From Hanleya hanleyi (lineage: Eukaryota; Mollusca; Polyplacophora; Lepidopleurida; Hanleyidae): a stretch of DNA of 64,000 nt. Of the stretch, positions 1 to 13,600 are shown one piece after another. The notes under the pieces were generated by a model. That model had not been told where the DNA came from and ran no database searches. It was given only the letters and a program-made list of their open reading frames with translations. Made by a program: the position numbers and the translations under genes. The stretch is taken from NCBI GenBank assembly GCA_036873755.1, contig JAVTVY010036957.1, forward strand, positions 1 through 64,000. The letters run 5' to 3'. The stretch's first letter is position 1; each line of letters begins with the position of its first letter.

Positions 1-519
1 AATGCCAATTGCCCTGAATAATGATTTTGCAGCATTTTGCCATTTCCAAAGTAATGTTTCGATGGTATATCCACTGAACTCAGGTTTCAAGGCTGATGCT
101 TTTGCCTGTGGAACACAGACCAAAATCATATGAGAGGGCGAAATTTGGAGGAGGAGGGAACGCAAGTAAAGTTTTATATTTTATTAAATGTATTTGAATT
201 TCTGGCTGTCGCAAAACTTTAAAGTCTCTCCTTTAAAGTAGTTTTCATTGGACGATGGACGAACACTAGACAAAGCTCAATTAGCAGTGGTCCATTCTTT
301 GTGGCAGCCTGTGAGTCGTCAGTTTAAATCCGGTTTCTTTCTATGCTTGTATGTGGGAAATGTTTGGTGGTAGTGATAACTGGCATATTTCCAGCATGCA
401 ACGGTTAAGATTGAGGTCAGTTGGCCAGAGGTCAAGGAAATCATGGAAATTCATGTTTAGTTCGAAAGAATACAACAGTGATATGTGCCAGGTTTTGGAA
501 TTATCAACGGCCATATATA

Positions 520-831
520 CACAGCCAGACTTTCCCCAGCCATTTCCAGCTGGTTACCGTCACCAGCCAGTACCATGCACGGTTACCGTCGGGAGCCATT
601 GACAGGCTATTCACCTGCTGGTTACCCGTAGTTACCGACCAGTTACCATACAGTAATTAACTATCTGATAACCGTTCAGTTGCTAACTGAATGGTACTGT
701 TCAGTCACCCAGCGGTAACCAGCGGATGCTGTTTGGTTACTGCACAGTAAACCTGCTTGTAACAGGACCTTTCCTGTCAGTACTGTTCAGTTGCGAACCG
801 CACAGTACTGGCTGGTGAATATTTCGTTGTG
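520..831. mobile_element. Small TA-flanked element built from GGTTACC motifs
   Basis: The stretch repeats GGTTACCG/GTAACC and CAGTA/TACTG words in both orientations many times. It begins TACACAGCC and ends GTGTA. The terminal inverted repeat is very short (CACA/TGTG), so the boundaries are tentative. It resembles the other motif-reiterating elements of this window (for example 3186-3498 and 58056-58345). It shows no coding potential. Confidence 0.4.
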
Positions 832-833
832 TA

Positions 834-1828
834 TAAGTCAAAGTTCACCATGACGGTGTTCTCATCATGCAGGAAATTATTGCAAAAAATATTCTCTCGC
901 TCCAGCCCAACGATGTGGAATGTAATCAAATATCAGGAATACCTCAGGGTTATGTTTTTGAACGGCTGCCTTAGTGGGAAGCGATGTGTCGGGTACTCTA
1001 AAGGTCAATGGTCAAGGTCCCAGCAGCAACTGACCGTATATAGCAAGACTCGCATATTACATTGCCTTTTAATGGCTTTAGTCCCATTCACACGGTGCGA
1101 TTTGTAGGAACAACTCAGCATACAACGCAGTTACATCGTGAGATCACTCGTGATTTAGTTGCATGTTACACGTCGTCTGAAATAGAACAGGCCCTATTTC
1201 ATGCGATTGGTTGCATACTTCAAAACGGGGGATTCTCCCCTCCGAGTTGTTACTAAAAATTGCATCGTGAGAATGGGCCTTTACCCCATCCTGCTAATTG
1301 TACAACTCAAATTTGTGTAGTCCTTCATAAAGATAAAGATATGGTACATGTAATCATACAAATAGATGGGCATAGGAGACATGGGATTTATCACTGAAAC
1401 TATTACTACTGAAACTTTTGTATCGCGTTAATGTGTGAAAGGCCGATTACACCTGTGAGATATTTTCCCTTCCCGACACATGCGTAGCTTTAATATGTTC
1501 TACCCTTTCCCCAAAGTCTCACAATAAGGCAGTTCACCGCTATCTGTTTATCTATATCCGTAATTTCTTTCCGATGATTTCTCCCTGTCACTAATTATTG
1601 ATCTCCGCATATTTACGAAGATAGAAATATACCATCAAGATGTATTCATAATATGAATTGCTATATTATAAAAATACTGATACAGTCTACCACATTTTGT
1701 GAATGCAAATCGTGCATAACATACCAGTATATGAATGTATTATCAGTGTTCTGTATTACTGACATCACAGGAAGTTCAGATACATTATAAGCGTCTGGTT
1801 CGTCATCCATTATTCACCCACCGTTTAA
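834..1828. other. No recognisable feature
   Basis: AT-rich intergenic DNA. I see no convincing exon, RNA gene or complete transposon; the open frames are short and of random composition. Confidence 0.5.
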
Positions 1829-2398
1829 CAACCCTACCTGGCCTGAGGGGGGGGGGGTTACTTTCCGCCCCCCTCCCCCCCCTGATTTTTTTGCTCCTAT
1901 CTCCGAAACGACAACAAATTAAGAGCTGAACTGACTTTGTAGATTATCATATTAGGGTCATTTTGAGCCTATTTGCATGACCCCCCGAGCAGAGGATCAT
2001 GGGTAAATTCAAAAATGGCGGCCATGTGGGATACCAGAAAAGTAATGTTTTCGTCAGATATCATTTTTTACTTTTCTGTATGGAAAAGTGGGTAAAACAT
2101 TTTTGTTTCATATCAGATTATTATTTTTTCGAGGAAAAACCAAAAATATAAAATTCGAAAATTCTGACCGAAAAATCGTCCAAAAACGCTCTTTTTGACG
2201 TCACTGTGACGTCATCGTGGTGACCATCTTGGATTTTTTTTACATATTCTTGTAGAGCTTGACCCAAAGATGTAGTGAGATAAGTTTCAGCCCTCTAGCC
2301 TTTGCGATAGCGAGAATATATAGGGGGCACTTCCCCCCCCCTCCCAAGGGTGCGGTACACCCAAAATCGCCCAGGTCAGATATAGGGTTCAAGAAAAG
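1829..2398 (+). mobile_element. TTAA-type MITE, CCCTACC family, copy 1
   Basis: Starts ACCCTACCTGGCCTG beside a TTAA and ends near CCCAGGTCAGATATAGGG, a degraded inverted repeat. Interior landmarks are a G-run/C-run, an ATGGCGGCCAT word, a GACGTCACTGTGACGTCAT palindrome and AGCTTGACCCAA. These recur in the same order at 48089-48679, 55430-55925 and 63495-63716, and in reverse at 43401-43859 and 11350-11600. TTAA targets with CCC-starting ends are typical of piggyBac-type elements; that family assignment is inference. Non-coding. Confidence 0.7.
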
Positions 2399-3185
2399 CC
2401 GCGTCCATAATCCAAACGCCTATTCCATATTCCATATAACAGCATTAGCACTGGAAACTTTGGATTGATCAACCACCGAATCGAAAAGAGGGTCGTACAT
2501 GTATGTCTAAGGAATAGGTCCAGTCGAAATTCTAATGGTCCAATTACCAAATTGTATTCTTCGCTGAGCTTAAAATAATTGCTCGAATCATAATATCTTA
2601 ACTGTGATATCGTTTTCTTGTAGCACTACTGCTTTTAGTGTGCAACTTGGAATAACTGCAACAATCTGAAAAGAAAGATGTCTTTTCGTGTGTATTGCTT
2701 CAGGCTCCAAACATTTCAACACAGATCTATCGCCCGATATATTTTATATACATCAATGAATCTGTCAAATTCCTGATAAAATCCTCTTGTCTTATCCTCT
2801 GCATATTATTGTTCGTGCTCATCAAACCAGTGCGAATCTACGTCACTACTGCTCCATATAGTCTCCTTGATACGCGAAAAGAACAACGACGTAGGGAGTA
2901 ACACTGATTAATTGAGCGTAATTTGTGTCTTCCTTCGCTCAGATATAATAATTCTGGGATCGTTACTCGTTTGATCATCCTCAATTGTGGAGGGTGCAAA
3001 TGCAGCCAGTACCTAATTGGCACCATGGCATTTGACCTATTTCAGTTTCACTACGTGGCATATTTTCTATCCTTCACCCATATACTTAAAAATAATTTTA
3101 TTGATTTTCGGATTTTCAGGCAATAGTGATCATGACTTTTGATATACTGTCCTCAATTTTGGAACACGACTTCTGCGTGACCCCA
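2399..3185. other. Spacer containing a donor segment for a local copy
   Basis: No gene seen. Positions 2871-2928 reappear at about 92% identity inside the element at 3186-3498, at positions 3290-3346. Confidence 0.5.
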
Positions 3186-3498
3186 CACAGTCAGAAAAAA
3201 GGTGATGGCCCATCACCGTTCAATGGTGATCAGACCTGACCATCACCTTTTAAAGGTGATGATTTGCCTCATCACCCTTAAAAGGTGATACGTAAGAAGA
3301 ACAACGACGTAGGGAGTAACGCGGATTAATTGAGCGTAATTGGTGTATACCTTAAAAGGTGATGACCTAAATTTACAATCATTGCACATCACTCTTCAGA
3401 GTTTATGGCCATCATGTTTGAAGGTGAGCATAAAAAAGGACGATGACTCCCATCATGTTTTCGGAGTGATAGTTATCACCTATTTTTTTCTAGCTGTG
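3186..3498. mobile_element. GGTGAT-motif MITE, copy 1
   Basis: The ends are CACAGTCAGAAAAAAGGTGA and TTTTTTTCTAGCTGTG, an imperfect terminal inverted repeat. The interior is a string of AAAGGTGATG words and their complements. A second, cleaner copy lies at 58056-58345 flanked by TA on both sides. A 60-bp foreign insert interrupts this copy at 3290-3346. Confidence 0.7.
3290..3346 (+). repeat. Templated insertion copied from 2871-2928
   Basis: This block is absent from the sister element at 58056-58345. It is bracketed by a 13-14 bp duplication (CTTAAAAGGTGAT on each side) and is a near copy of 2871-2928, in the same orientation, about 420 bp upstream. Confidence 0.65.
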
Positions 3499-3783
3499 CA
3501 TAGTTTAATATCCTGCTCAAATTTGAGAGGAATCGGTGGGTCTGAACTAATTAATAAAAGTCGAGGGGAGAAGGGAAAAGGGGAAAAGGAGAATATGCAT
3601 TACACAGGACTTCGCCAGCCATAGCTGCCGTACACCAAAAATTTGCTCATCAGAGAATCTCGGCGTGTGACGAATCAACAAGCGACAGTGGGGACAGAGG
3701 GCAGTGTTGTCAATTTTTTTTAACAGAATGCATCCTCAGCTGTACCTTTACTTAAATAGTGTTCATTGCCTTTAAGGCAGTAC

Positions 3784-4381
3784 AGAAAGGACTATGTATA
3801 TTTAGATGGGTAAATGACCTCAGAACAGGTGCGGTAGAAGTGCCAAAATAAAATATTACAACAAGAAATTGTTCAGTTGGCATGAATTAAACTGTTATAT
3901 TGTATACTCAGATATGTTTCAAGGCAGTGAGTCTCATCATTCTCAAATAACAGGGCCGTGAAGTAGTGCATTCGTGCAAAATCGCCAAGTCTGAAGCGAA
4001 AACACCTCATATTTCTTTCTATAAACATATAAAGATAAATGATAAGCGGAAAGAACTTGATACAGCATACTCGCTGTTCCAGTATGTAGTCGTAGACCAA
4101 CTCTGGTTCTAGTTATCGTTTATCTTCCTATGTTTACAGAGAACAATAGGAATTGTTTTCATCTCAGAATCAACTATTTTGCACAAATGCACTACTTTAC
4201 AGCCCTGTTACTCGAGAATGATGAGACTCAGTGCCTTGAATTTTTTCTAAGTATATACAATATAATATTGCACTTCATACCAAAAGAAAAAATTCTTGTG
4301 GTGGAAGTATTTTATTTTGGTATTTCTGTATTGCACCCGACCGGGGGCCATTTACCCATCTAAAGATACAAGGTCCTTTCT
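3784..4381. mobile_element. Fold-back element 1 (about 270-bp arms)
   Basis: A large imperfect palindrome. The left arm starts AGAAAGGAC..TTTAGATGGGTAAAT and the right arm ends ATTTACCCATCTAAA..GTCCTTTCT. Both arms carry the same internal words (CAGGGCCGTGAAGTAGTGCA and its counterpart, ATTGTTCTC/TATAAACATAT). A partial copy lies at 30288-30650. The open frames inside (for example 4130-4363) are mirror images of one another and not genes. Confidence 0.75.
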
Positions 4382-4441
4382 CTAACGAGATATTTCCGGA
4401 GGGCGTCATCACCGTGATCTGTATCAGCAAAACGTGTCTGA

Positions 4442-4450
4442 TTTATATAA
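4442..4450 (+). promoter_or_regulatory. Candidate TATA box of the Pif-like gene
   Basis: TTTATATAA lies 128 bp upstream of the start codon at 4578, which would place a transcription start near 4475 and give a 5' leader of about 100 bases. The alternative is that TTTTATAG at 4569-4576 is a splice acceptor and the leader begins in a further exon upstream. The sequence alone does not decide. Confidence 0.35.
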
Positions 4451-4577
4451 CCATAAACTGTCTGCCTCGGGGCCTTTATTTCAGTGTGACACAGTGCATC
4501 GAGTTTTTGTTCATTTAATGTTTTCTTTTCGTCACATTGTATTTATCGCAAATGTACTTTTTCTTCTGTTTTATAGG

Positions 4578-4662
4578 ATGCGGAAGTGCGGTGTGTTACT
4601 GGGAGTGTTAGTTACCTTTCTAACCCTGGCCAGGACTCAAGGGGCACAACAAGCTAGATTAG
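4578..4662 (+). CDS. Pif-like gene exon 1: signal peptide
   Basis: ATG followed by 28 codons, MRKCGVLLGVLVTFLTLART and then QGAQQARL: a basic n-region, a hydrophobic core and a likely cleavage after TQG (residue 22). The donor is AG|GTAATA at 4663. It ends in phase 1, exactly what exon 2 needs (G+CG = Ala29). The exon lies alone in repeat DNA 24.2 kb from exon 2, so the link rests on phase, signal-peptide character and strand, not on homology. Another upstream exon could replace it. Confidence 0.65.
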
Positions 4663-7600
4663 GTAATATTCTTCTCACATTACTAATCAGTAGAAGTCCA
4701 ATATGAGAAGTGTGACAGTCCATATATTGATCGTCTCCATGGCACACTCCCTACAGGGTATGTGACGTTTACATACGAAAAACTCCTTTGTGTGTGATGG
4801 TAATAAAGCGGATTTTTTTTTTCACCCAAAACCTGCCATATAAGATTTTTTAAAATGGAGATATGGTTGATCAAAATGTGCTCCCGGGCTTATTTGGGTA
4901 TTTTGGGGTATTTTCATAAAGGGGTTTCTCCTGTAGCAAAAATATGACACCTCAAACCAAAACCGTTCATGGTTCTTTCCAATAAACAAACCTCCTAATA
5001 TATTGTGTGACACAATTATTTTGGTTGGATGTGTCATCACATTTTTGCTATAAGAGGAAATCCTCACTGTAAATGCCTCAAAAATATCAAATCAGGCCGC
5101 GGAGCACATTTTGATCAATCATATCTCCATTTTTATACCACTGAGCATCGCAATCGCAGACTGATATTTCAGTATGTAAACTTCTAGAAAAAGCTGATTT
5201 GGCAGGTTTTGGATTGAAAACAAATATTCTGCTTTATTACCATTACACAGAAGGGAGTTTGTCGTCACATATCCTTTCAGTATATGCACTCATCTTAAGG
5301 AGGTTCCAGACAATTTGAAAACAAAATGTCAGTTTTCTTATATTTCAACAAAAGATAGCGCAAACCTTCAACATTCAAAATAAAGGATACAATTCAGGGA
5401 TCACTAGGATTATTTTTGCCTAATCTAGGAATTTATATGGTCTACTATAAAGGTGAAATGCTACTCCAATAATAGGATTGGGTAGGAATTCTATGAAAAA
5501 TGCACGAATTGTCATAGAAAAAGCGAATATTTTCTAAGAAGTTAAAATCTCATTTTCACCAAAATGCTTCTATATTTTTTCAAAGCAATGTTGAATCGTA
5601 AAATGTAATAAGGATCGGGGGTCACCAGGCTCTCTTCACGACCGTAGGATGCCAACATGGAAAACTTTGGTCACGAGGCCAATTACCCTGATTTCGCTAA
5701 GCCAGTTTGACAGCGTTACTTCGTTGAGGTCGTATTTTCTCAAACATTGGAAAACAGAATATCTAATTCAAAAATCCTTTAACCAATGTCCTCTTAAAAG
5801 CTTATGTCTTCCTTTTCCTTAAAATTTTCTTTAAATATCGCTATTTTGTTGATGCGCAGGAACATGCGCAGTAGACTTAAAATTTGATTTGTCCGGAACC
5901 TCCTTAAGGAACTAGTATTCGGTAAAAGAAGGTTAATTTAATGAACCATCCATAGGTCTTCAGACAACCATGAAACCCTCCATACCTCAATCAAATAACA
6001 TTAAAGTAAACACCCGCGAAATATTCCTCAACATAACTAAGGAATATTCTTTATTGAATTTTAATGAATATTCCGCTGGTGTAATAGTCGGAGAATATTC
6101 CCTAAATTTTAAGGATTTTTTTTTTCAGTGTAGCACCTTTACCCCAAGAGTAACGAATATCATTACAAATCCCTCAGCAGCCACATTGACGTACCGGCTC
6201 CAATAGTGTTTAATATGTTCGCTTCGACAGATGGCGCTGACAATGACCAGTTTTCGATACATCATGACTTGTCAATTTTTCGACGTTTCTGAATCCATGT
6301 CCTGAATGTAGACCTGCATGTATATGATTACATAGATACCATATGTAATCGGATCTCCTTAATGTCTATTACCAGTGCGGAACTTCCGCCAATCACAAGC
6401 TCACATGTAAGGAGCTCGCCACAACCACCTCGCTGGGGGTCTAATAATACCTCAGCCACCAGTCAGATTTTTGGACCGGATTCGGGGCTGCGCGCACATC
6501 GCCGGATGTGACATCATATATAGTAAAATAGATGTTTGCCGAATATTTCGATTACTTTTCAAGTCTGCATAATACCTCCGTTGATGTAGCGTTAAAAATA
6601 ATTATCTGGAGATTATTTTCCCTGTTCATCTGGACAGAGCATATGAACAGAGCTTCTTTATTGGATCGTTCACGTGGATCAATGGATCGCCTACCGGAAT
6701 CGTTCACGTGGATCAATGGATCACCTACCGGAATCCAGATGTAAACAAATTCAACCGGAACAGACGGTTACGCCCAGTTTACTCGTGTACCGGTGCAAAC
6801 AGGTCCAGGCAAATCTCTCTGGAGATTTATTTTGACTAGGTTAGCTCAGATGGTAACACGCCAAAAGCCCTGATCTGCCGCATAATCCGCATATAAATAA
6901 CTACTTTTTTCGCTGATTAGCTTATATATCTGATTGTTGTAATACGTTGTGAATGGACGAATCACTTACAAATTTATGACAATGATATATTCATTATTCA
7001 TATCGTTCCGCGTTAACGCGCTATTTTCATTGCATTGTTAGTAACCGCTTTCATACATACTCAGATATGCGGATGACTGTACTCGTTCGTGTGAACAGTC
7101 GTCTCTTATGATATAGAATAAACAGGACGAAGATTTGAATATTTAAATGTCATAGAAAATTTATTTCTATATAGGGTTAATGTGGTATTCGGTTAAATGT
7201 GCAATCAGTGATATACATGTATTTCAATACAGTATATATACATATTTTTTAATTTTCCTGGCAATAAATATAGGATAAAACAACCTTGATCGGAGTATAG
7301 AATATAGCCATGAATAATTTTGGCAGGAAACAATCAGTTGTATTTATACAAATTTACACTGATCATTTATACACTGCATGTTGTTCTGTACGGAACTTTT
7401 TTTCAAATAAGCTGATGACTTTTTGGGATGAGAATGACCAAATGGGATGTTTTCATAAATGGCGAGGAGCCTGGAGTCAGAAAAAAATAGTCACTTATTG
7501 ACTCATAAAAATGGTAAGCATTTCGTCTTCTAATGGGGAAAAATGAACACATTTTGAAACGTTGCTGAAACGTCATCTGCGAACTAGACTGATTTCTTGA

Positions 7601-10600
7601 TATTTTTTATTAATTTGGGTACGGTATATACTTATGAACGCTGCGGATTTGATTTCATTCTGGTTCACGGCCGGTTGTATTTTTTTTTATTTTTTTTTTT
7701 TTTAAGGTGAACTGCAAAGCTTTTAATTTTATCTAAAATGTTGCTTATATACATCTTGTTTTATGTGACATAACTTTTATACGTTTTTGGGGCAAATATG
7801 TTTTGCAAAATTGTACTAATAACAATATTTAAGTTATTCTGTTATAAATCCGTCTTGAAAACTTGCATCGCTTGGCTCTCTTGGTTGTAGAACGTTATGA
7901 CGTTATAGCGGTCTCCTTCATTCGAGTTTTATTTAAATGTGACGTCATGCTACGTCGGATGAATGAGCGAGGACAACTATAACGTCATGACGTTCCAAAA
8001 ACAACGGGAGGCAAGCGATGGCGTTTTCAAAAGTTCTGGCTCTCGTTTTCTGGTGGTATAAGTTTTGACTTCTCATATACCCAAAATAAAACAATAACCC
8101 ACAGAACTACATGTATTACCACACATATTTGTAACAATTATAGAAGTTCTTGTTTTATGATATTTTAACAGAACATTGGAAAGCTTTTCAGTTCACCTTT
8201 AAGGAAAGTTTAAACATTAGGAAGAGGAAATGACAGGACGGTGTTTATGATACATTAACTCGCAATTTCATCTTGACTTCAGGTGAATGTCCAACCATAT
8301 ATATATTCAACTTAAGAACACGCAACGTTGGAATGGCAACGTCCTGCCCCTCCCTCTCCGAAACAGACCAAATTGACAATGGCGACAAAAATTATCACTA
8401 TATCACGCGGTTATAATTTTATGGAGACTCATTTTGGACCAGGGTTATGTACTGGATGTGAAACCCAATGTTTGTAGTTGGTTAGCCCTGCATACTCCAT
8501 AGTATACATAGAGCCCCAGCATACAAGTACACATCAGGTTCTGCACTGATTACAGCTAATGTGTCCCTACTTGCAACTACCTACTTTTTATTTGTATATA
8601 TGTAATCTAAACTATAAGATTATAATCAGGGCTTGAGTACCTGTGAAATTTGATTGGTTATTATACCTGACTGGGCAAGAAATGGTGTGTGGTATATTTA
8701 AAAATGTTTCTACATTATTAAACACTCAAAAATATCCAAACAACATTTTAAACTTTTAATAGGGAAAAATGCTGAGCCAGTTTGATTGCCCGCCTCCCAT
8801 ATTCTCTCTGCTTGTGACGAGCTGAATGACCTAATTTCTGCCAGCTGTAACATGAAAACATGGTGGAGAATCTATGCTGCATTTTTTATACATCTGAGCG
8901 GAAAAGCTGGGCTACCTAGCGAGTGTGGGAGAGGGGGGGGGGGGATATAGTTTTCTCAAGATTTGTGCAATGGATTTACTACATAGTAAGGCTGTCTTTT
9001 AATGGTGTATGACCTGTAGTCCTGCAGTAGATAAGCCACTTCAGGCAGATCAGGTACGCATGTACATAGCAATGGGCTAACAACATATGTCCATGCTGGC
9101 TGTATATTACATACTTGACCTACCCTTGACCCAAACGGATCGGTTAAATCTACCGTAATCCAAAAATGGAGTTTCGATCTATTCCGCCTCAGAAATACAG
9201 CTGAATGGGCAATCAAACTGGCGAAATGTCGCCTAAGAGCGAAAAAAACAACTACAGGAAAAAACCCCTCAAATATACACTTGGTTTTCAGTCTACTTAG
9301 ATTTTGAATTTTATGTTTTCTTCATCTGTCTGTTAGCGTGCGATTTAGGCACTTACCTCTATTGCCTGAAATCGGCATGGCGAAGAACCCATTTTTGGCT
9401 AGTTTCAATCAGTAAATCATGAGGTAAATATATAAGCAAAAAATTGAATTTTTCTTTTCTACGACAACATGTTAAAACCAGAATCCCACTTGGGGACATA
9501 CTCTACCAGAAAACGTAAGATGGTCTCTCTGCTGACGTCACGATGACGTCATATCCTAAAAATGCATTTATCATCGATTTTTCCGTCAGATTTCCTACTT
9601 TTTTATGCATAAGTTATATATTAGATTCTCTCGTTCATATCATTTATATAAAAAACTACATAGTCAAAATATATGATTTTTGGATATGCTCTCCTTTCAA
9701 ATAATACTTATATATAAGATTATTATTTATCGGGCTTTTTTTGCACATTAAATACAACGAAACTCCCAAAGATGTTTTTTTTGTAATTTAGAAACGATCT
9801 TATCCACACCCTCAGCACTCAGGTATTCAGGTATTTGAAAATTCATACACAATCCAAACCGCACCCAAAAAGCTACAACGTGTTCAGTTTGTCAAATGTG
9901 CTAAGCATTGGACTCATAATGTGTCCACGGTTAGGATTTATGTTTACTTTGTTTGGTTGCACAGAATTGGTTAGCAGCTATATTGTGGTGTGAAATTTAT
10001 GCAACTGATTAAATTATATGAGTTCGCTTGTGGTGATAAATGATAATTAGTAACTATCTAGGTTACCTCACTAGACAAGCATATAATTACCTGTGATAGA
10101 TGAAACACCAACCTCCGCTTGAAGAGTAATCAATAGTCACCCAGCACTCTTTATTGAATATCTGAGTTTTATATTAAGTACATGCGCAAACCTCTAATTA
10201 GGTTGCTTGGAAAGTGATGTCAACGTAGCCTTGGATTGAAAAGAAAAATTCAAAAGGATATTTCACATATTTTTTGATTTTTTATATTTCATATTTTTAC
10301 ATATTTCAAGTTACGATGGTCAGTTGCATAGTAACGGATATATGTTTTTGGTATTTTTATTCAGTTATTGGGAGGATATCAGGGAGGATATTATATGTTT
10401 GCACAACATTACTTGATTATTTGAAACAATAAAGACTGGTTTTGGCTGTCTGTGTCATATTTTTGTTACAAGAATAAGTAGAAGTTGAAAGTTATAGTCC
10501 TTTGATAAAATACCTCTCTGATGACTGTACGTCGACGATGTCAAACAGTTGTTTATTTATCACCATGTTTTGTGTAAACTTTAATTAGGCTGTTTCATCT

Positions 10601-13600
10601 CTAACTCTACAGGGTCGTAAAAGCGCGAAACTGAATCAAACAACCGTGATGAGCATAGTGTCACTGTGTAGATAAAAAAAAAGACATTTAGTCTTATATT
10701 GTAGATTTAATTGAGTAGATATGATTTGTTCTAGTTTTCGTGAGCCGTCCTACTTGATTATAAGTTTCAGCATGGTACGAGCTCTTTTTCGCAAGTAGAT
10801 TTGATCACATTCATAGTCATTCACATCCGGTGAATTGAAGCGACGCAGAAAAAAATGTTGGGAAAAACACCCTCGTGCTCCGAACATTCCCGAGTTGATA
10901 CAGTTCATACGGAGGAGTTCTATGTTGTCTGTTCCTCGGGGGGCGATAAGAATAAATCCAGACCGTGGACACAGAAAATGTGACTGTTTGTACCAATCAT
11001 GGGCATGACTGTATGTGTATTAGGGATGGGTATGGGGAGTATACATGTAATAACCAAACTGACGTACAATAAGTGGTAGGCAACTAATCAACTTAAAATG
11101 TTCTCCTTTGTCGATGTGTACGTTGACTGTTGACGAAGACACTGGCAGAATTACGCATAAAGTCGAAATGCCTTCCTCTGACCCATGAAACTGAACGTCC
11201 GCTCGCATGGCCGTCCATACTACGTACAAACTGACTACGATGACCGAGACTTTGCAGTTTTTCATTGGCCACGATGAAATAGTTCTGCCTAACCCCACTG
11301 ACCAGTGCCTATAAACATCCAGTTTAAATACAATATATACGTCGGATGCGAAATAAAATAGTTTTTGTCCAGTTCTCCTCGCAGAAATACTGGAATTTTG
11401 AAGAAAAATGATGAAAACATCACTTTTCTAGTACCCCCATCGACGCCATTTTGAATTTTCTTATGAACCCTGCTCGGGGGTTTTGCAAATAGGCTCAGAA
11501 TGTCCTAAATATGATCAGATACAAAATCACGGAGTATCCGCTCTCCATTGTTGTCGTAACGGAGATACATGTAGGGCAAAAAGGTTTATCTAGAAAGCCC
11601 TAATGCCTTCCCTCACCAACAAGGTCCGGTATGGTTAATACACAGTGTTAAATCAAATTTAGTTCTATCTACAGTATGAAAATCATTAGATACTGTCAAG
11701 TTCAATTTTACAATAATGTTATCTCTTCTGCCTGTCTGCTGGCTTTACCTAACCATATCGCCGTTTAGTACAATATTTGTGCGAAATACAGCTGCATAAT
11801 TTCATTACAAAAACACTGTACTACAGTTGACTGTGGTATTAATACTATATAGACTAAAATATTATAATTTCACAAAATCCCATATAATCATTTTGATCAA
11901 TCGGTAATAAAGGTTTATTGTAGTACTCTATAGTATTATCGTAGTACTCTGTGGTATTATTGTAGTACTCTATAGTATTTTACTGTTATGCTGCATCATT
12001 TTCCTTTAAGAACATGTTTATATGGTAGATTTGTTCCAGCCCCCATATAAAAACTATTGAGGCATCACACAAATACCTCTTAATAAATCTTGACAGGCAT
12101 TTAACACTATCTTTTCAATCTAATGTGTGAATCTGGCGTCTACAGCGACACAATCACCCTTAGGGTAGCAAATTCACCGACGCGGATCGACATTACAGAG
12201 GTATGTCTTAATAAATCACCAGGTGTGTGAGTGGAGATTCCTCTTCGTTTTGTCGGGAACCCTCTTCTCTTCTTTTAAGAACTGAGTCCGAAGGAATGAA
12301 ATTTCACGGCTATCCATGCGTAATAATTTATGGGTATACGGTTACTCGTGTATATTAAAACTGTTATTTCAGTTTACTGGAGGTACTGTACAAGCATGAT
12401 CTTGTGTCATGAGATCACAAGCCAAGAGATGTAGAAATGAGATTTATTCGACAGTTCTTGGATTAAACCTATTCTACAATGAATCATTGTATATAAAAAC
12501 AATATAGGTAGGAAATCGCATAGTGGTTTGAGCCGACTTGACCCACGTTGTCTGTGACACCTACCGCTTGACCGAACAGGACTAAACGTTCTAGCTCATT
12601 GAGCCGCATCCCCGTAAACCTCTTTATTAAGAACATGTGACACTTAAACAAGAAATTCTCATTTTTAATATCAAAAATCTGATAAAACATTTTTTTCATG
12701 ACGATTTACATACTGAAATATCAGACTCGAAAAAGTCGCGATGGTCATTTGCATATAAATAGATTGATCAAAATGTGCTGCCTGGTCCAATTTTGATGTT
12801 TCTGAGGCGTTTCTAGGTAGGATTTTTTCTTAAAAAATCTGACACCTCAAAACCAAAACCGGTGTTGATTACTTTAAAACATCCTTATATATGGTGTGAA
12901 AAAATATAATTCCGATTTGAGGTGTCATATTTTGCTACTGGAGAATATCGTCCTGATAATAAGTGCCTCGGAAATACCACAAATGTGTCAGGGAACACAT
13001 TTTGATCAATTATATCTCCAGTTTATCAAAACTAAACGTTGCAAATTTTGTCGAGGCAGATTAATTCGTTCTGATGGGTATTGGACTGAAAACAAACAAA
13101 AGATTTATTAGCCATGTTAACAGCACACATAATGGAGTTTTTTTCCTTATTAACTTCACATATCCGTCATAATATAGGGACATATCTAATAATAAGTGGT
13201 ACATTTTACGACAGCTACAAAATAAAATAATGTTAACCATATACAGCTCTCCTTCATCCATCAAGAGAAATTAACAGATGGTGTATCACTTTTAACACGC
13301 TTTAATACATATACTTGAAAAACAATATATTTTTATACTTGAAAAACAATATATTTTTATACTTGAAAAACAATATATATATATATATATACTTGAAAAA
13401 TATACACTTGAAAAAAACCCCCAATACAAATAAACTGCCTTTGTATGTGATAAATAATTAATGAAGACAGAAATACCATACGAATACATAGCATGATCGG
13501 AGTATACCGATATTTTACAATTTCAAGTGAACTTATATAACTCAGAGGTTGTCAGGATATACAATGCCATGCTACTCAGGCATGAAATTCCTTTAATTAA

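Noticed and set aside
3873..4363. Two similar 75-77 codon frames on opposite strands
   Set aside because: They are mirror translations of the two arms of fold-back element 1.
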